Both the position numbers and the translations under genes were made by a program. The notes beneath the pieces are model-generated. The model ran no database searches and was not told the origin of the DNA. It saw only the letters and a list, made by a program, of their open reading frames with translations. Below are positions 39,972 to 51,758 of a stretch of DNA of 64,000 bases, one piece after another. Origin of the DNA: Albula goreensis (lineage: Eukaryota; Chordata; Actinopteri; Albuliformes; Albulidae); NCBI GenBank assembly GCA_022829145.1, contig CM040758.1, positions 24,349,575 through 24,413,574 on the forward strand. The letters are read 5' to 3'. Within the stretch, counting starts at the first letter, position 1, and each line of letters opens with the position of its first letter.

Positions 39972-42900
39972 GTAAGCAAAAGGTCTTTTTGCTAGCATCT
40001 TGTTATGCCCTTGTTTTAATATGTGGGTCAGTGATATTGCGTGAATTCAGATTGCAACACAACTCAAGTTGCTCGCACTAGCTGGCAGGCTAGCTAGCTT
40101 GCTTGCTAAATTCAATTGCAGAGGTACCATTCCTGTCTCCATTTTCTTTGTCTTCACTCCTCGCTGTTCCGGTAAACGTCCCGCACATCGGGAATTTCTG
40201 GCAGTGTGAATTACGAAGCTGGGTATTTATCCATTATTGATGCGAGTTACTCAGTACACTTTTGAAGCCCATTTCTACACACGAAGAACTTGAAATAAAT
40301 TTGGTCTGCGCCTTTAAGAGCAACTCACTTGTTTTGACAGGGCTAGAATTTCGTTTTATTTTTATTTTTTTGGAACCCGAGTGCAGCTAGCTGCCATGGC
40401 GACCATAGGGTTTTTTTGGCCGTAGCAGGGGAGTGTCAGCAGTAATCCTAACGGTCGCCCTTGTGTTTCATTCACGTGACCGTTTTGTTTTATAAACACA
40501 AACCCCTTCAGCTCTCGAGAAGCCCGTGACAGAGCTGTGGGATCAAGTGCCTAACCAGATAACAGTTAGCGCTGATCTCTCTCTGCACGGCTCCCACAAA
40601 TACTTAATCGGTGCTGGTTAGGATGCCATTGACGTTAGCTCGCTAACTAGCTTTCTAAGAATGCCCGTTCTCGAGCCTGCAAAGCTATCCTAGATAAGCA
40701 GCGCTGTGATTCCGTACGCGTTTGCACTTGTCTTACATCCCTGCTAACTTATCTCAACAAAGAAAGCCTTTCGCCAGATAACACTGAAGCGAACAAGCAA
40801 ACCCGGTGCTGGTGTAGCGACTTGGGTTAAGCTCGGTGCCGCTGATACTGCCTGGTTAACATGGTCTGATCGAGTCTGCTACTTTTTGTTTGGCGCGAAT
40901 AGTTTGCTGGCTAGACTGTTTGATTAATTGACGTTACAGTTGACTTTTCAGCATTGTAGATAGCATGTTTAATGTTTGAACAGCCATTTCTACTTTCTGT
41001 TTTAGTAGTCAGTAAGTGAACCATACAAGCGAGAAATATTGCAACATGTCCTGCAAGTGTAACGTTAAATTGGAGAAAAAAACATACGTTAGCTTGCCAT
41101 TTTTCTTTCAACAATATGGAAGTCAACTTGCTGCAAACCTAGTTATTACTATCTTGCTAATATTCTTGCTTTTTCAAGGTTGCAAATGAGAGTACAGTTG
41201 TGGATGCTTTGGACTGTTCTGTGCATTCACACGTAGGCTAATTGATCTGCTGTAAATATGCAGTCTTAGCTTGTCACGTTTTAATTTTAGTTCTCTTTGT
41301 TAAAAGCATTCCTGTCCGGGCATTGTTTTTGTCCAGTTTTCATCTGTTACATTGGTGGAGCTTCGCATCGACAGTAGCCCTTTGCAAACAACAACGTTAG
41401 ATGTCATGACCTGTGGCCTATGGTGTTCAGTTTGCGACTACGATTTTCAGTAGTAAAACGGCCTTGAAATGATCATTTCAATAGTCACTTAAGCGATGGG
41501 ATGCTAGCAATGAGTGATATGTTATATACCTTAAAAACGTTTGGTCAGTACTTAGAAGGTCTTCATAACTAGCCGTCTTCCGTAAAATTAATTGCATGGA
41601 GTTTGCCCTCATATCAACAAAAGGTCATCAAACAAGATTTTTCAGTCACTTCAATCAGGTCATGCGTATTTGTCTGGTATGTTGATATCCATTACAAATT
41701 TGTACATGAATACAAGATGAGCTGTAGTCCGAGGGGATTATAGAATTGATTCTGAACTGCTGTTGAGAGCAGACTCGAATCTGCCATATGAATGGGAAGG
41801 AACGGCACACATTTGTTGAAGGAGAGCGCTTTCTGAAAGCGTTTAGATTTTGCTTGTACCTCGCTTTGGCATGTAAAGATTCCCGTATGTGCTCATTGCT
41901 CACTCGGTCTAATCAGCTGAGAATGGATGTGACCTTTGGTTCTTGTTTAACATTGGCAAATACATTAGAAATGCTTTGTTGTTTTGATATGGCTCTTGGA
42001 AATTGTGCTCCTATCCAGAACTTTTCAGTTTAACGTGATAAAACTGGAATCGCCTCGCACAAGGAGTGTGTGCGCGTGCCTGCGCGCGTACACATGTGCA
42101 GGTGTGTTTGTTTTTGTTTCCAACACACGCTATTCACTAAAGAAAAAAATACACACAAAATGATACCTTATACAAACGGATCTGCTTAACACAATTAACA
42201 ATGCAATTTGGGTAAAAGAACAAGTTGCCTCGCAAAAGGGACTGGCTCTCTTGTATATTCAAAACAAAGCACAAATCAGTTAAAGACAAATATTTTGTCA
42301 TAAATAAGGAATTAGAAATTAGCTATATCTGTCTTACTATCTGTTGTTGCTGATACAAAAAGGTGGCTATTAAATTGAAACAAATCACATTTTTCATTGT
42401 ATTTACAAAGATGTCCATTTCCACAAATTTGTGTAGGAGACCAGTTAAAAGCAGCAGGTTTGAAGGAGAACACTGCCTGTTTGTGTAATGTAACAAATTT
42501 GTACTGTGGTGTCATGCCCTGTTAGATGCACTCAGGACTTTTTCTAGGGCCTGTTTAAGTTGAACAGGATTGGCCAACGCATCACTGGACCTCTGCCTGT
42601 CTTTCCGAGGTTTTTTGTCATAATGTTGAGCACCTATAAAAGTATGTGGTAGTGTCTAGATAGCTAGATAGACCTGTCCCATTGCCTTAACATTTTTCAC
42701 CCATTTAGGGGCACATGCTAGGCATTATATTTGTCATGCAAAACTGCAGCCAGCTGCACACATGCATTTTCTGGAACCATTCTGACAATCATTCTCTATG
42801 CTGTAAGACTGTAAAATTCTAAAATTCTGTATCTAGTAATCTGTCAGCATCCCTTGTGGGATTGACAGCTACCTTCTGTTCTGACATGGTCATGAATCAA

Positions 42901-45900
42901 GCAAAGCTGTGCGGTGCATGTTTGCATCGGCAAGTAGCTTCTAACCTGGATGCTCCTGTGCTACCTCTAGACCTGGTATTAACATGCAACGTTTATCGAA
43001 TTGCTTTAGCTATGCTGCATCGGTATGCACCATCAAATATGGTCCATCTCCTTTGTGCATTTTTGTAAATACCTTTTCCTGCTTTTTCATGAATTGTTTT
43101 TTCTTCTCCGAAGATGACTGAATGTCCACTGATTGTGTTTTGTATAGCCTGATTGTGTCTACATAATTCAGAAATTAGAATCCAGTGTGTCCCCATCCAC
43201 CTCTAGAGATAGTTAACTGAATCTGGTTACAGTCCTTTCATAGTGTGTCCATTGCTTTCTGGGCAGGTCATAAACATTCAATCTTCCTGATTAGGGAACA
43301 AAAGTCACATGTTCATACCAGGTACGAACTCTGCGTTTGGTACTCACAGTATGGTAATATGTGAGGGTAAAAAAACACCAGTATAAACACATGAAAGAAG
43401 TTTCCATAAGGGGTCAATTGATCTGTGTAGAGGATGTTTATTCTTTGAATTTTAATCATTATAATTTTTAGTTCTGTACATTCACTAAATGTGTAATGAC
43501 TTATCATAAACATTGAACAAGGAATTTGACAAGTATCTATTGTAATCCTGAACAGGAAATCCAGGCAGGATTCAGGAACAGCATTTCTGCTGTAACAATT
43601 AATCTTAAAAAAATGCAAACATTGCCACGTCAGACAAGCCGAGTGTTTGTGTGTGGAACCACGCCTTTTGTATCCATTACATAAAAATAGTAGAGAGACA
43701 AAGTGCCTGGAGGCTTTCAAATGGCAGGTCCTTACGCATGCAGTTTGGAAATTTTTACTGCGGGTAATGGGTTTAAATCTGTCTCAGGTGGATAGGCCAA
43801 CATTTTCGTGTTGCTCTCTGGTGGTATAAACAATTAGAAGTTAAGTTTTCCAGTCTTGCTGCAGGAAATCTTTAAAGGTAAAGAAACTTCTGTTTTGAAA
43901 TTGGGTGAACTGTCTCTTTAATGAAGATATCAAGTGTGTTTTATTTGGGGGAGAAAATAATTTCCTTTGAAACCATGACTTGATGGTGAGTCTGTGCTGT
44001 TGACTACACCTGTATATTTTGTGTATTTGGCTGCTTGCAGTGTTGTACATATGTTGCATGTATTACTTGTGGCTTGATATTAGCATATGAAGCTACCACT
44101 GATGATTGTGTAGTACGAAAAAGCCTTGCCAAATTATTTGTAGAACCTGTATTAATCAAGCGCAGCCAAGAAAACCTATTCATTTGTAGCTAGCAAGGGA
44201 GTACCACTGTTTCGGCTCATCAGCATGGGTAAACTGACTGAAATTGAATATCAAACCCGTGTCAAACGCTACAAGGTTCTGTGGGGTTGTCATAGCACTT
44301 CTGAGAGAAATAATTCGAGCAGAAGTGGGAAAGACTTGGAGTGAATGCACAGTCCACAGCAGAGCCTTACAAGTGTGTTACTTTGAAATGGATGATTCGC
44401 CGACTCTCCTTGGAGAGCTTCGGTACTGCTGTTAACTGTAAGCAAGCACTGTAGCGTGACATGACATGGTCAATGTTTTTGAGAGCAAATGACAAACCCC
44501 TACTGTCCCCCTGGGTGTATTCTGGTGCAGCAGAGATTGACATCAGCACTTCCTTATTGGGCAGCGTTGTTGACCAGTGCCCAGTACTGTAGCCCGTTTG
44601 CCTGCCCTTAGGTGGTGACATGTACTGCGGTTCCCTGATTTCAGAGCCCATGTGATGGTTACTCATGGGTTACTCATGGTCATTGTAAACAGATTAATCA
44701 ACTACTTAATATTAAGCTAATATATGGACTAATTAATTTTTTTTTATGCAAATAGTGGTGGTCACAGACAATATGATGCTAAAAACAATAACTAGTAATC
44801 ATTTTTGGGATGGTATGAATTTTATTACTTGAATGTTATGATAGAACACATCTGTATTATTCATTTTATTTGTTTATGTGGTGGTATTTGTTGTTTGACA
44901 GGTTTTTATTAAAATGTCTGGTGTCATTGTAGCATTTTACTTGTATTTGACATTTTACTGTTTTTTTTTGTACTGTATCAGACTGACCTAGGTGGGTACA
45001 GACACTCATGTTCAAAGTCAATTTTTAAATGAAATTAACCACACAGCATTGCCAACCCCAGTTTATAGATCCCTGCTTAGTTTACATGAATTCTATTTTA
45101 AGAACCGGCATTATTCAATTCTAGACGGTCACCGTGAACCCATTAGTAAGCTTCTGTAATGCTATTGCGTGAATGAGTATTAACAGAATGGATTTTCAAT
45201 GTCTGAGTTTTAACGATGTCATGTTTACATTTGCCCCCTGCCTTTATCATTTTGCCTGTTTTGTAGGGTTAGTTTCTTTTTTTTTTTTCCTCCCCTCGTC
45301 CTTTTCTGGTTGTCTGGCTTCATATTGGCCATGAATAGGGGACCACAATGTGAGGCTAGTGAGTGACATGGGTAGTAATGGCTGTTGCATGAGTAAAGAG
45401 ATCAATACTCTGATATGTAGCCATAACAGTCCCTCACCTTTGTGGAGGCCACACAGTATCTTCTGTCCACATGCCTTCAGGGAAGTATTTTTGTGCAAAG
45501 TGCTTATGTGTTTCATATTCCCCCTGTATTTTGCAGGTTTTGAAAGCATATTAGAAGGGATCTATGGACCAAGGCTGCTGAGAGACCTCAGTATATTCGA
45601 CGGTAAGTGTGTGTGCGAGCGTGTGTGAGTGTGTGTGGAATGCAGAACGGCATAAAACAGGACATTAAAAGTGGACATCAAATCAGTATGATATGACAGC
45701 CAATCAGCAAGAGGGCCATGTTGCTTCCTTGCGGTAGATTAAACAATGTGTTTCTCAAAACTAATAGGTAAGTTAACTACAACTTAATGATACTAGGGAG
45801 GTTTTTCCTCCTCCAGAAGCATCTCACATGGCCTCTGAAGTTTGTAGGTATGGTACCGAATGAAGTGCGATTAAGGAAAGAAAGAAAGAAAGGAAAGAAA

Positions 45901-48900
45901 CCTAACGCTTCATGTTGGAGCTCAGAAAAGCTATTCAGTGTACCAGAATGGCTACATCACCCACCCTATTCTGTACTGTAGCTACCACTTTCAAGATTCA
46001 GAATGTTCTTTCTGTTTTTAAAATTATTGTAAAATACAGGCATGAGAAACTGGCAGAAATGTGTCCATAAAGTCACGTTTTCTCCTTTTCTTTATAATTT
46101 TTTTTAGACTGTGAACCGGATGCAGTCAGTGACTGGTCAGTGGACGCCAGCTGTTCTTTCTGCAATCTCCAATTAGAGAAACTCAGTGTAAGTTCAGTGG
46201 GAGTTCTGACGTGGTTTGTAGCACACAATGCCTGACCAGACATCACTTGTTGCCTCATGGTGCCTTGTGAAGACAGAGTTGCGTAAGCAGGTTAAAAAAG
46301 AAAAACTGGTATTCTTAAAGTATATTGTAAGTGACTTAAAAAAGAAACACAAACAATTGTAGGTTTTTTTTTTGGTTTTTTTGTTTTCCAACTTTTAAAT
46401 TTGATGCATCAATGGAAAGTTGCATCATGAGATTTTTGCAGTCAGAGGTCCATGGCTTTGTGACTGATGGAGTGTACTGTGTGAGTTGACCTTGTTTTTT
46501 CTAGCATAAGAATAGCAATTTTTCTTGGTCCTTGAAAAGTTGAGTTTTTCGAGTTAGGTGTTTCGAGTTAGCTCTTTTTTCACCCTGATATAAAACTGTC
46601 TCCAAGAATGTAGTAAAGAGCTTTACGGTCAATGTCACAGACTTGTGAAAAGGTTTTACTTCTTACCTCCCCTGGGTATTTTCATTGTGTCCTCGATACT
46701 TGACATTTCTATACCCCAACATACAAGATGCTAGCCGGTGTGTTTTTGATTTTCCATTTTGTGAGCATTCTTACTGCATGTCCTGAGTGAAATGCAATAA
46801 AATAGTTGTAACTTCCTCCTCTCCCTATTCTCTGGCAGGACCATATTCCCACTGTCAGTTCACCTCAGTCGACTCCAACAGAAGAAACCCCACCTCCTCC
46901 TCCTCCTCCTCAGGGCCAGTCAAACACTGAGAACATTGAATGCCAAGCTGACAGATTTCTTCATGCAATCTTTCGAAAGAAAGGTAAACTCCCAATATTT
47001 AAAAAAAAAAAAAAAAACTTTTTTTTTTTTTTTACATTTTTTGTTGAAGGGGTTGCTCATGCAGAGTTGTAGTCGATTTCCTGCTGTTTACTGAAAAACG
47101 TTCTCTGTTGACAGAAAGTCGCGCCCTCATATCACGATGAAGGAAATGACAGCAGTGAGCTGCGGTTAACAATACCGCAGTATTGAAATGCTTTCTCTTC
47201 TTGCATTGCGTAATTGTTCGCACATTATTTCCATTTCTGCCTCAGAAGGTGCATGCACATACTGTACCTTTCGCAGATATCTGGCTGGGATCTTCAGAGT
47301 CTGCCAAACACTCAGTTGATAAATGACTCATCAGTCTTGTTTGTGCATTTTTTATAAAATTAAATTTAAAGTTTTAGCCATGCATATATAATACATGGCT
47401 GTTTATCAAAACACTGATTAATTTTTACAGTTCATTTATTTAGGTATTAATGTGGGTTGGTTTGTTTTTCTTCTTGCCGTCAGACCTTCCTCAGAGCTGT
47501 GATCCGAACATTCCTTTAGTTGCTCAGGAATTAATGAGAAAGATGATCCACCAATTTGCCATTGAATACGCCTCAAAAAGTCAGATCGAAGGAGCAAAAA
47601 ACGGCGCGTCCGAGGACGTGGGCTCAGTGTGCAGCGGTCTCCAGAACCCCTCGGATCAGGATAGCCCTCTCGACCTCACTGTGAACAGGAGCCAACCGAA
47701 TGTCGAACAAGGTAAACCAAAAACATATCTGCAAACACATATGTTTCTGCCCAAAATATCTACAAACTGCATGCAGAAATTAAAACCGCATGGGTTGGCT
47801 GCTCTAATTCTATTTAGGTACACAGAAGGGGCTTAATTACCAAAATATCCCTTTAAATAAAATGCAGTAGAAAATTTGGGCACAGTCAGGCACTCCGCTA
47901 TACTGAAAGCCAGTGACTATTTGTCACACTGAAACCTTGATTACACGTTATGCCAGAATAGTACCATCTGAACAGGGGTGCTGTAGTCCAACATTCATAT
48001 TGCAGCACTTGGCAAAGTGGCTTCTTATATCCTTTGGCAGATTGTATGTACATTTATCTATTAAAACCTTTAGATTTATTGTATTCAAAGTATCCGTCAG
48101 CTCGACTGACAGGTCATTTATTAAACTCGGCTGTATCAACAGTGTCCTTCAAAAGCAGTGTGTTGAGCAACACATAATGAATGTAAACTGAGGAGATGAC
48201 TGGAAGCATTACCTCCATCACGCAGTGTACAGTTAAACACTGCTGGTGTTGAGGATGGTTTCTGTGCCGACAAGATTTATAGCAAGCCATTCCGTTTCCG
48301 TTATTAAGTTTCAGCAGTGTGTTCACAGTAATTTGTTAATACAATGGGATGTGTTGCTCACTGTTATTAACAATACATCTTATTGCAAACACATCAGTCA
48401 TTGTTATGAGTTTAGGAAATGCTTAAATTGCTTGGGCACTGAGAGAAGGATTGAGGGAATGTGCTTAGGCTAAACTGAATACCTGTTCAAACCAAAGTTG
48501 ATGACAGCAATCAACATTTAGATAGGTTGGAAAAAAAGTAAAGTTGGATGAAACTAAGGCTTATGGTTTTATTCTTTTTTTTTTTTTTTTTTTTTTGCTG
48601 AAATAGAGGCAAATGCCCAATAGGAGGTCAAATTTAGTCTCTTAAAGAACTTCAGTTAAGGGCTGACATGACAGTTGAAATTGTTTTCTGTGCACATAAT
48701 ATGACATGCCTCATACATGTAGAGGGAGTTTATTTTTCTTTGTGTCCATATAGGACTAAAACAATAACGCCATGACTGATATCTGTGAAGATTTGCGCTA
48801 ATCCATTAAACAGGACTAAAACAATAAAACAATAACGCCATGACTGATATCTGTGAAACTTTGCGCTAATCCATTAAATAGGACTAAAACAATAAAACAA

Positions 48901-51758
48901 TACTGATATCTGTGAAACGCGCTAATCCATTAAATGACTAAAACAATATCTGACTGAAACTTTGCGCTAATCCATTAAATAGGACTAAAACAATAAAACA
49001 ATAACGCCATGACTGATATCTGTGAAACTTTGCGCTAATCCATTAAATAGGACTAAAACAATAAAACAATAACGCCATGACTGATATCTGTGAAACTTTG
49101 CGCTAATCCATTAAATAGGACTAAAACAATAAAACAATAACTCCATGACTGATATCTGTGAAACTTTGCGCTAATCCATTAAATAGGACTAAAACAATAA
49201 AACAATAACGCCATGACCGATACCTGTGAAACTTTGCGCTAATCCATTAATCCATCCTGTAACTTAAGCCAGAAGTGAATGAATTTTAGTTGTGTAGAAG
49301 AAAACAAACTGAAAGGGATTGCAGTCATCCTTCCTGACATTCTCCTCTGTGCTCCCAGGCATTGGCAAAAAAATCAGCTGTAGCAAACATCAGTTTTCCT
49401 GCCTCGGTGCGTTCAGCTTTATGATGCCATTTGGTCGGCTTGGGGGAGGTGTGGGGTGGGGGGTTGGGGGTAGAGAAGACAATTCACAGGAAATTGGTAC
49501 CCCTTTCAGGAAATACAAATCGGTAGCCAAGGCCCCTGCTTTGGTAGGTACTGGTCACAGAGCTGCTGTTAACCATCGGCTATTGCCAGTTTTTTTTCCT
49601 TTTTTGGCTGAGAACAAACTATTAACATCAGCCCTTGGCAGCTTTTTGGGGAGAAAAACAAATTATCTGATGTTTTTTTTTTTTTCTTTATTTCCTAAAA
49701 GCAGATGGGGTTCTCGACCTCTCAAAAAAGAATTGTGCCAGTTCTGCCATGTCAACGGCATCCAATCAAAAAGCATCAGGGTGAGTACTTTTTGATATCC
49801 TTGTTGTTGTTGGCATCTTAAGTTGAAAACATTTTCTAAGGGCAGTATTAGGTACTCTTGATTGGTCAGTTTTACCTTCATATTTTTTTTTTTTTTTTTC
49901 ATTTTTCATATGCACATGGAAAAGATGGTGCATAAAAACAGTAGGAATTGCTTCTGATTTGGGAGTGCTGAAATGTCCCTTCTACTGCCTTGGTTGTGTC
50001 ATGTAGACAAATTAAAATTGTGCAGACCATCTTGGAAATCTGAATGGTACTTACGTGGTAATGTACCTGGCAAATCAATGTCTGTTACATATGCTCAGCT
50101 TCGACAGAGCACTGTAGAAAATGTGAATAATTCATGCAACATTTGCAAGGATAGTAAACATTACATTGACTGTCAGAATATGCATGTGTTCTTTATTACT
50201 TCATCCTGAGTATACAATGTTCCTGTTGCAATGCCAGTTTGTATTATTGGTATTTTGGTAGATTTTATTTTCCCGTTAGTTTAAATACCAAGGGGTTGAC
50301 TCTTTTATTACTTGTTCAGCGGTAACGTCACAGTTGTCAACAGTGCAGAACATGATCAGCAGTACTGTACAACTTAACATTTTGGAGACTTATTCTCTTA
50401 AGCCTTGAAAATGTAGGAGTCATTCCAGCACATACATTCAACACATTCTACCAAAAAAAAAGATTATAAAAAGACACACTGGAAGTGCTACTGTAGACGT
50501 TGCTACCGCATGATTGACAGGCCGTCCTTCCAGGACTAACGTTTGCAGCTGTTTTTGTTTTTTCTCTAAAAAAAAGAAAAGAAAAGAAAAAAAAAACCAT
50601 AAACGACTACAACTCAGAGACTTTTAAGCAGTGGTGTTGTGAGAAGCAGTGATGTTACCATAAAGCAAGGAATAAAGGAGTGGACCCTTCCCTTCCCATA
50701 GCTGTGTGCCAGTCTGTCATGAGTCCCGCTCACCACCGTTTCATTCCATCCATCTTAGGAGACCGCAGAAAGATGACTATGTGGAAAGAAGCTCTGAGTT
50801 TTCAGAAGGTTTACTCTCGAAAGCCTTGAAAGACATTCAGTCAGGATTGCTGGATGTTCACAAAGCAGCCATACTTTACGGCATACCTCAAAAAACCTTG
50901 CATCTCCGGCTGGAGGCCTTATCGGAAGGAAGACTGACCGTGCTGAAAAGCCTCGCTCAGGACGACGGCATGGACTTTGTTTCCAAGAGCAGGGAGACCC
51001 GCCTTGTTCTCCAGAAGGTGGCCAGCTGGGCTCGGGCTCAAGGGGAACATGCAGACCTGGGCAAGCTCAGCCTGACGGAAAGCCCTGAGCTCAAGTTCCC
51101 GGCGGCCTCCACATACCTCCACCAGCTCACCCTGCAGAGGATGGTCGCCCAGCTGAAGGAGAAGAACGAAAGCCTTTACTTTGAAAGCTCAAACAATCCC
51201 ACTGTACGTTTAAAAATCCCTCAGGTACGAGTCAGTTCTGTGCCCAAGTCCCAAGCCGACATCTCAAGTCTTGTGGATGTAATGTATCAAGTGTCTAAAG
51301 CTACAACGATGCCAGAAGGCTCCGCTCTTCAAAAACTCAAAACCATACTCCCTAAGCAGAACAAAGTGGAATGTTCTGTACCTCTACTTCACTCTGGTAT
51401 TGAGTCTTGCCTCCTGCAGGCGGATCTCTCTCCGTTGTGTCTTAACTTGAAGAACGGTTCGGTCGAAGATTCTGCCGATGACCTAGATCGGAGGGATAAG
51501 CAGCCCAGGAAGAAGCGCGGCCGCTACCGGCAGTATGACCACGACATTCTGGAAGAAGCCATCACCATGGTAATGAGCGGCAAAATGAGTGTCTCTAAAG
51601 CACAAGGAATATACGGAGTACCTCACAGCACTTTAGAGTACAAAGTTAAAGAGCGGTCTGGGACTCTCAAAACCCCGCCCAAAAAGAAACCCAGGTTCTC
51701 CGAGTCTGGGTCTTTGCGTGCGACCGAATCAGGGACAAGCAGTTCCAAAATGTTTTAG
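39875..51758 (+). CDS. lcorl: LCORL short isoform, seven-exon gene model (564 aa)
   Basis: Ligand-dependent nuclear receptor corepressor-like protein, a nuclear transcription regulator. Seven exons, all with GT-AG borders and matching phases (1,1,0,1,1,2), sum to 1695 nt, which is 564 residues plus stop. The N-terminal exons spell the LCORL-type start ([20 protein letters not shown]) and the [13 protein letters not shown] block. CtBP-type motifs are PLDLTVN (residues 191-197) and VLDLSKK (209-215). A first pipsqueak-like helix-turn-helix lies at about residues 246-286 and the canonical one ([15 protein letters not shown] onward) at about 485-535, followed by a basic PPKKK tail. The family is usually about 600 residues, so the length fits. 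I prefer LCORL to its paralogue LCOR because exon 5 has no LxxLL box and the middle region ([19 protein letters not shown]) is LCORL-like from memory. In mammals the locus is linked to body size. Assignment by recognition, not by database search. Confidence 0.93.
39972..45536 (+). other. lcorl: lcorl intron 1
   Basis: GTAAGC to TTGCAG, 5.6 kb. The first kilobase is richer in CpG and may carry promoter-proximal control elements (inference). A Z-DNA-prone alternating purine-pyrimidine tract lies near 42064-42110. I find no coding sequence; ORFs here look random. Confidence 0.85.
45537..45602 (+). CDS. lcorl: lcorl exon 2
   Basis: Acceptor is ...ttttgcag, after a pyrimidine tract; donor is G|GTAAGT at 45603. 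Encodes [22 protein letters not shown], the most recognisable conserved block of the LCOR/LCORL N-terminus. Both ends are phase 1, so skipping it (66 nt) would keep the frame. Confidence 0.93.
45603..46838 (+). other. lcorl: lcorl introns 2 and 3
   Basis: Intron 2 is 45603-46107 and intron 3 is 46188-46838, interrupted by exon 3. Intron 2 has a short GAAA-rich tract at 45877-45900 and intron 3 a T-run at about 46363-46381. Nothing else supported. Confidence 0.85.
46108..46187 (+). CDS. lcorl: lcorl exon 3 (CSFC motif)
   Basis: Acceptor tttttttag at 46107 and donor AGT|GTAAGT at 46188. Encodes [20 protein letters not shown] and the following QLEKLS. Enters in phase 1 and leaves in phase 0. 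The Cys-x2-Cys and acidic-tryptophan pattern match the LCORL family. Confidence 0.92.
46839..46983 (+). CDS. lcorl: lcorl exon 4 (proline run, FRKK)
   Basis: Acceptor ctctggcag at 46838, donor G|GTAAAC at 46984, phase 0 to phase 1. Encodes [16 protein letters not shown], a run of seven prolines, then [20 protein letters not shown] and RKK. The STPTEE and ECQA blocks are family-conserved. The proline run is low-complexity and a likely site of length variation. An A-run/T-run inverted repeat begins about 20 bp beyond the donor. Confidence 0.91.
46984..47483 (+). other. lcorl: lcorl intron 4
   Basis: 500 bp, GTAAAC to GTCAG. Begins with the A-run/T-run inverted repeat described separately. No coding sequence. 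Confidence 0.85.
47005..47037. repeat. A-run then T-run inverted repeat next to the exon 4 donor
   Basis: About 17 A, one C, then about 15 T (boundaries approximate) form a near-perfect A:T hairpin about 20 bp beyond the 5' splice site. Probably two simple tracts or a retroposition scar. It could fold in the pre-mRNA. Confidence 0.75.
47484..47711 (+). CDS. lcorl: lcorl exon 5 (first CtBP motif)
   Basis: Acceptor cttgccgtcag at 47483, donor G|GTAAAC at 47712, both phase 1. Encodes [20 protein letters not shown], then [13 protein letters not shown] and, near the end, [11 protein letters not shown]. The PLDLTV motif resembles the PxDLS signal that recruits the corepressor CtBP in LCOR. The LxxLL nuclear-receptor box found at the matching place in LCOR is absent, which supports lcorl. 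Confidence 0.92.
48753..49250 (+). repeat. 68-bp minisatellite in lcorl intron 5 (about 8 copies)
   Basis: Units begin ggactaaaacaataaaac and end ctaatccattaaata. Starts at 48753, 48813, 48881, 48982, 49050, 49118 and 49186; the four last are exactly 68 bp apart and nearly identical. The copies between 48881 and 48982 are shortened and mixed, with one truncated unit of about 40 bp. Replication slippage explains the pattern. Confidence 0.9.
49441..49475 (+). other. G-rich tract, possible G-quadruplex, intron 5
   Basis: Runs of 3-6 G separated by short spacers (tgggggaggtgtggggtggg and onward) fit the four-run G-quadruplex pattern on the sense strand, 230 bp before exon 6. Not shown to fold. 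Confidence 0.5.
49702..49780 (+). CDS. lcorl: lcorl exon 6 (second CtBP motif, NAGNAG acceptor)
   Basis: Encodes [20 protein letters not shown] then SNQKASG, carrying the second CtBP-type motif VLDLSKK. The donor is GG|GTGAGT at 49781 (phase 2). The acceptor reads AAAAGCAG|ATGG: two AGs three bases apart, so the exon may start at 49702 (adds Ala) or 49705, both in frame. The VLDLS spacing after the PLDLT motif is conserved in LCOR and LCORL. Confidence 0.9.
49781..50758 (+). other. lcorl: lcorl intron 6 (short-isoform splice)
   Basis: GTGAGT to TCTTAG, 978 bp. T-run at about 49882-49899 and an A-rich GAAAA tract at 50570-50597. No coding sequence. In the long isoform this donor would instead splice to 56514, skipping exon 7. 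Confidence 0.82.
50759..51758 (+). CDS. lcorl: lcorl exon 7, short-isoform last exon (pipsqueak HTH)
   Basis: Acceptor ccatccatcttag at 50758, entry phase 2, stop TAG at 51756-51758. Starts [21 protein letters not shown] first helix-turn-helix-like unit ([25 protein letters not shown]) lies at 50799-50920. The canonical pipsqueak domain starts with [16 protein letters not shown] at 51498 and continues [20 protein letters not shown] and [18 protein letters not shown] basic PPKKKPRF tail may act as a nuclear localisation signal. The domain is expected to bind DNA. The middle section [20 protein letters not shown] is a conserved helical region. The frame is intact throughout, unlike the alternative last exon. 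Confidence 0.94.

Larger units (their letters stand above)
47712..49701 (+). other. lcorl: lcorl intron 5
   Basis: GTAAAC to the AAAAG/CAG acceptor, 2.0 kb. It holds a long T-run at about 48577-48597, the 68-bp minisatellite (48753-49250) and a G-rich tract at 49441-49475. No coding sequence. Confidence 0.85.

Noticed and set aside
48753-49250. Tandem array resembling a CRISPR
   Set aside because: Contiguous 68-bp copies without spacers; an intronic minisatellite.
39875-51758. Assignment to the paralogue LCOR
   Set aside because: No LxxLL box in exon 5, and the middle and C-terminal blocks match LCORL as I remember it.
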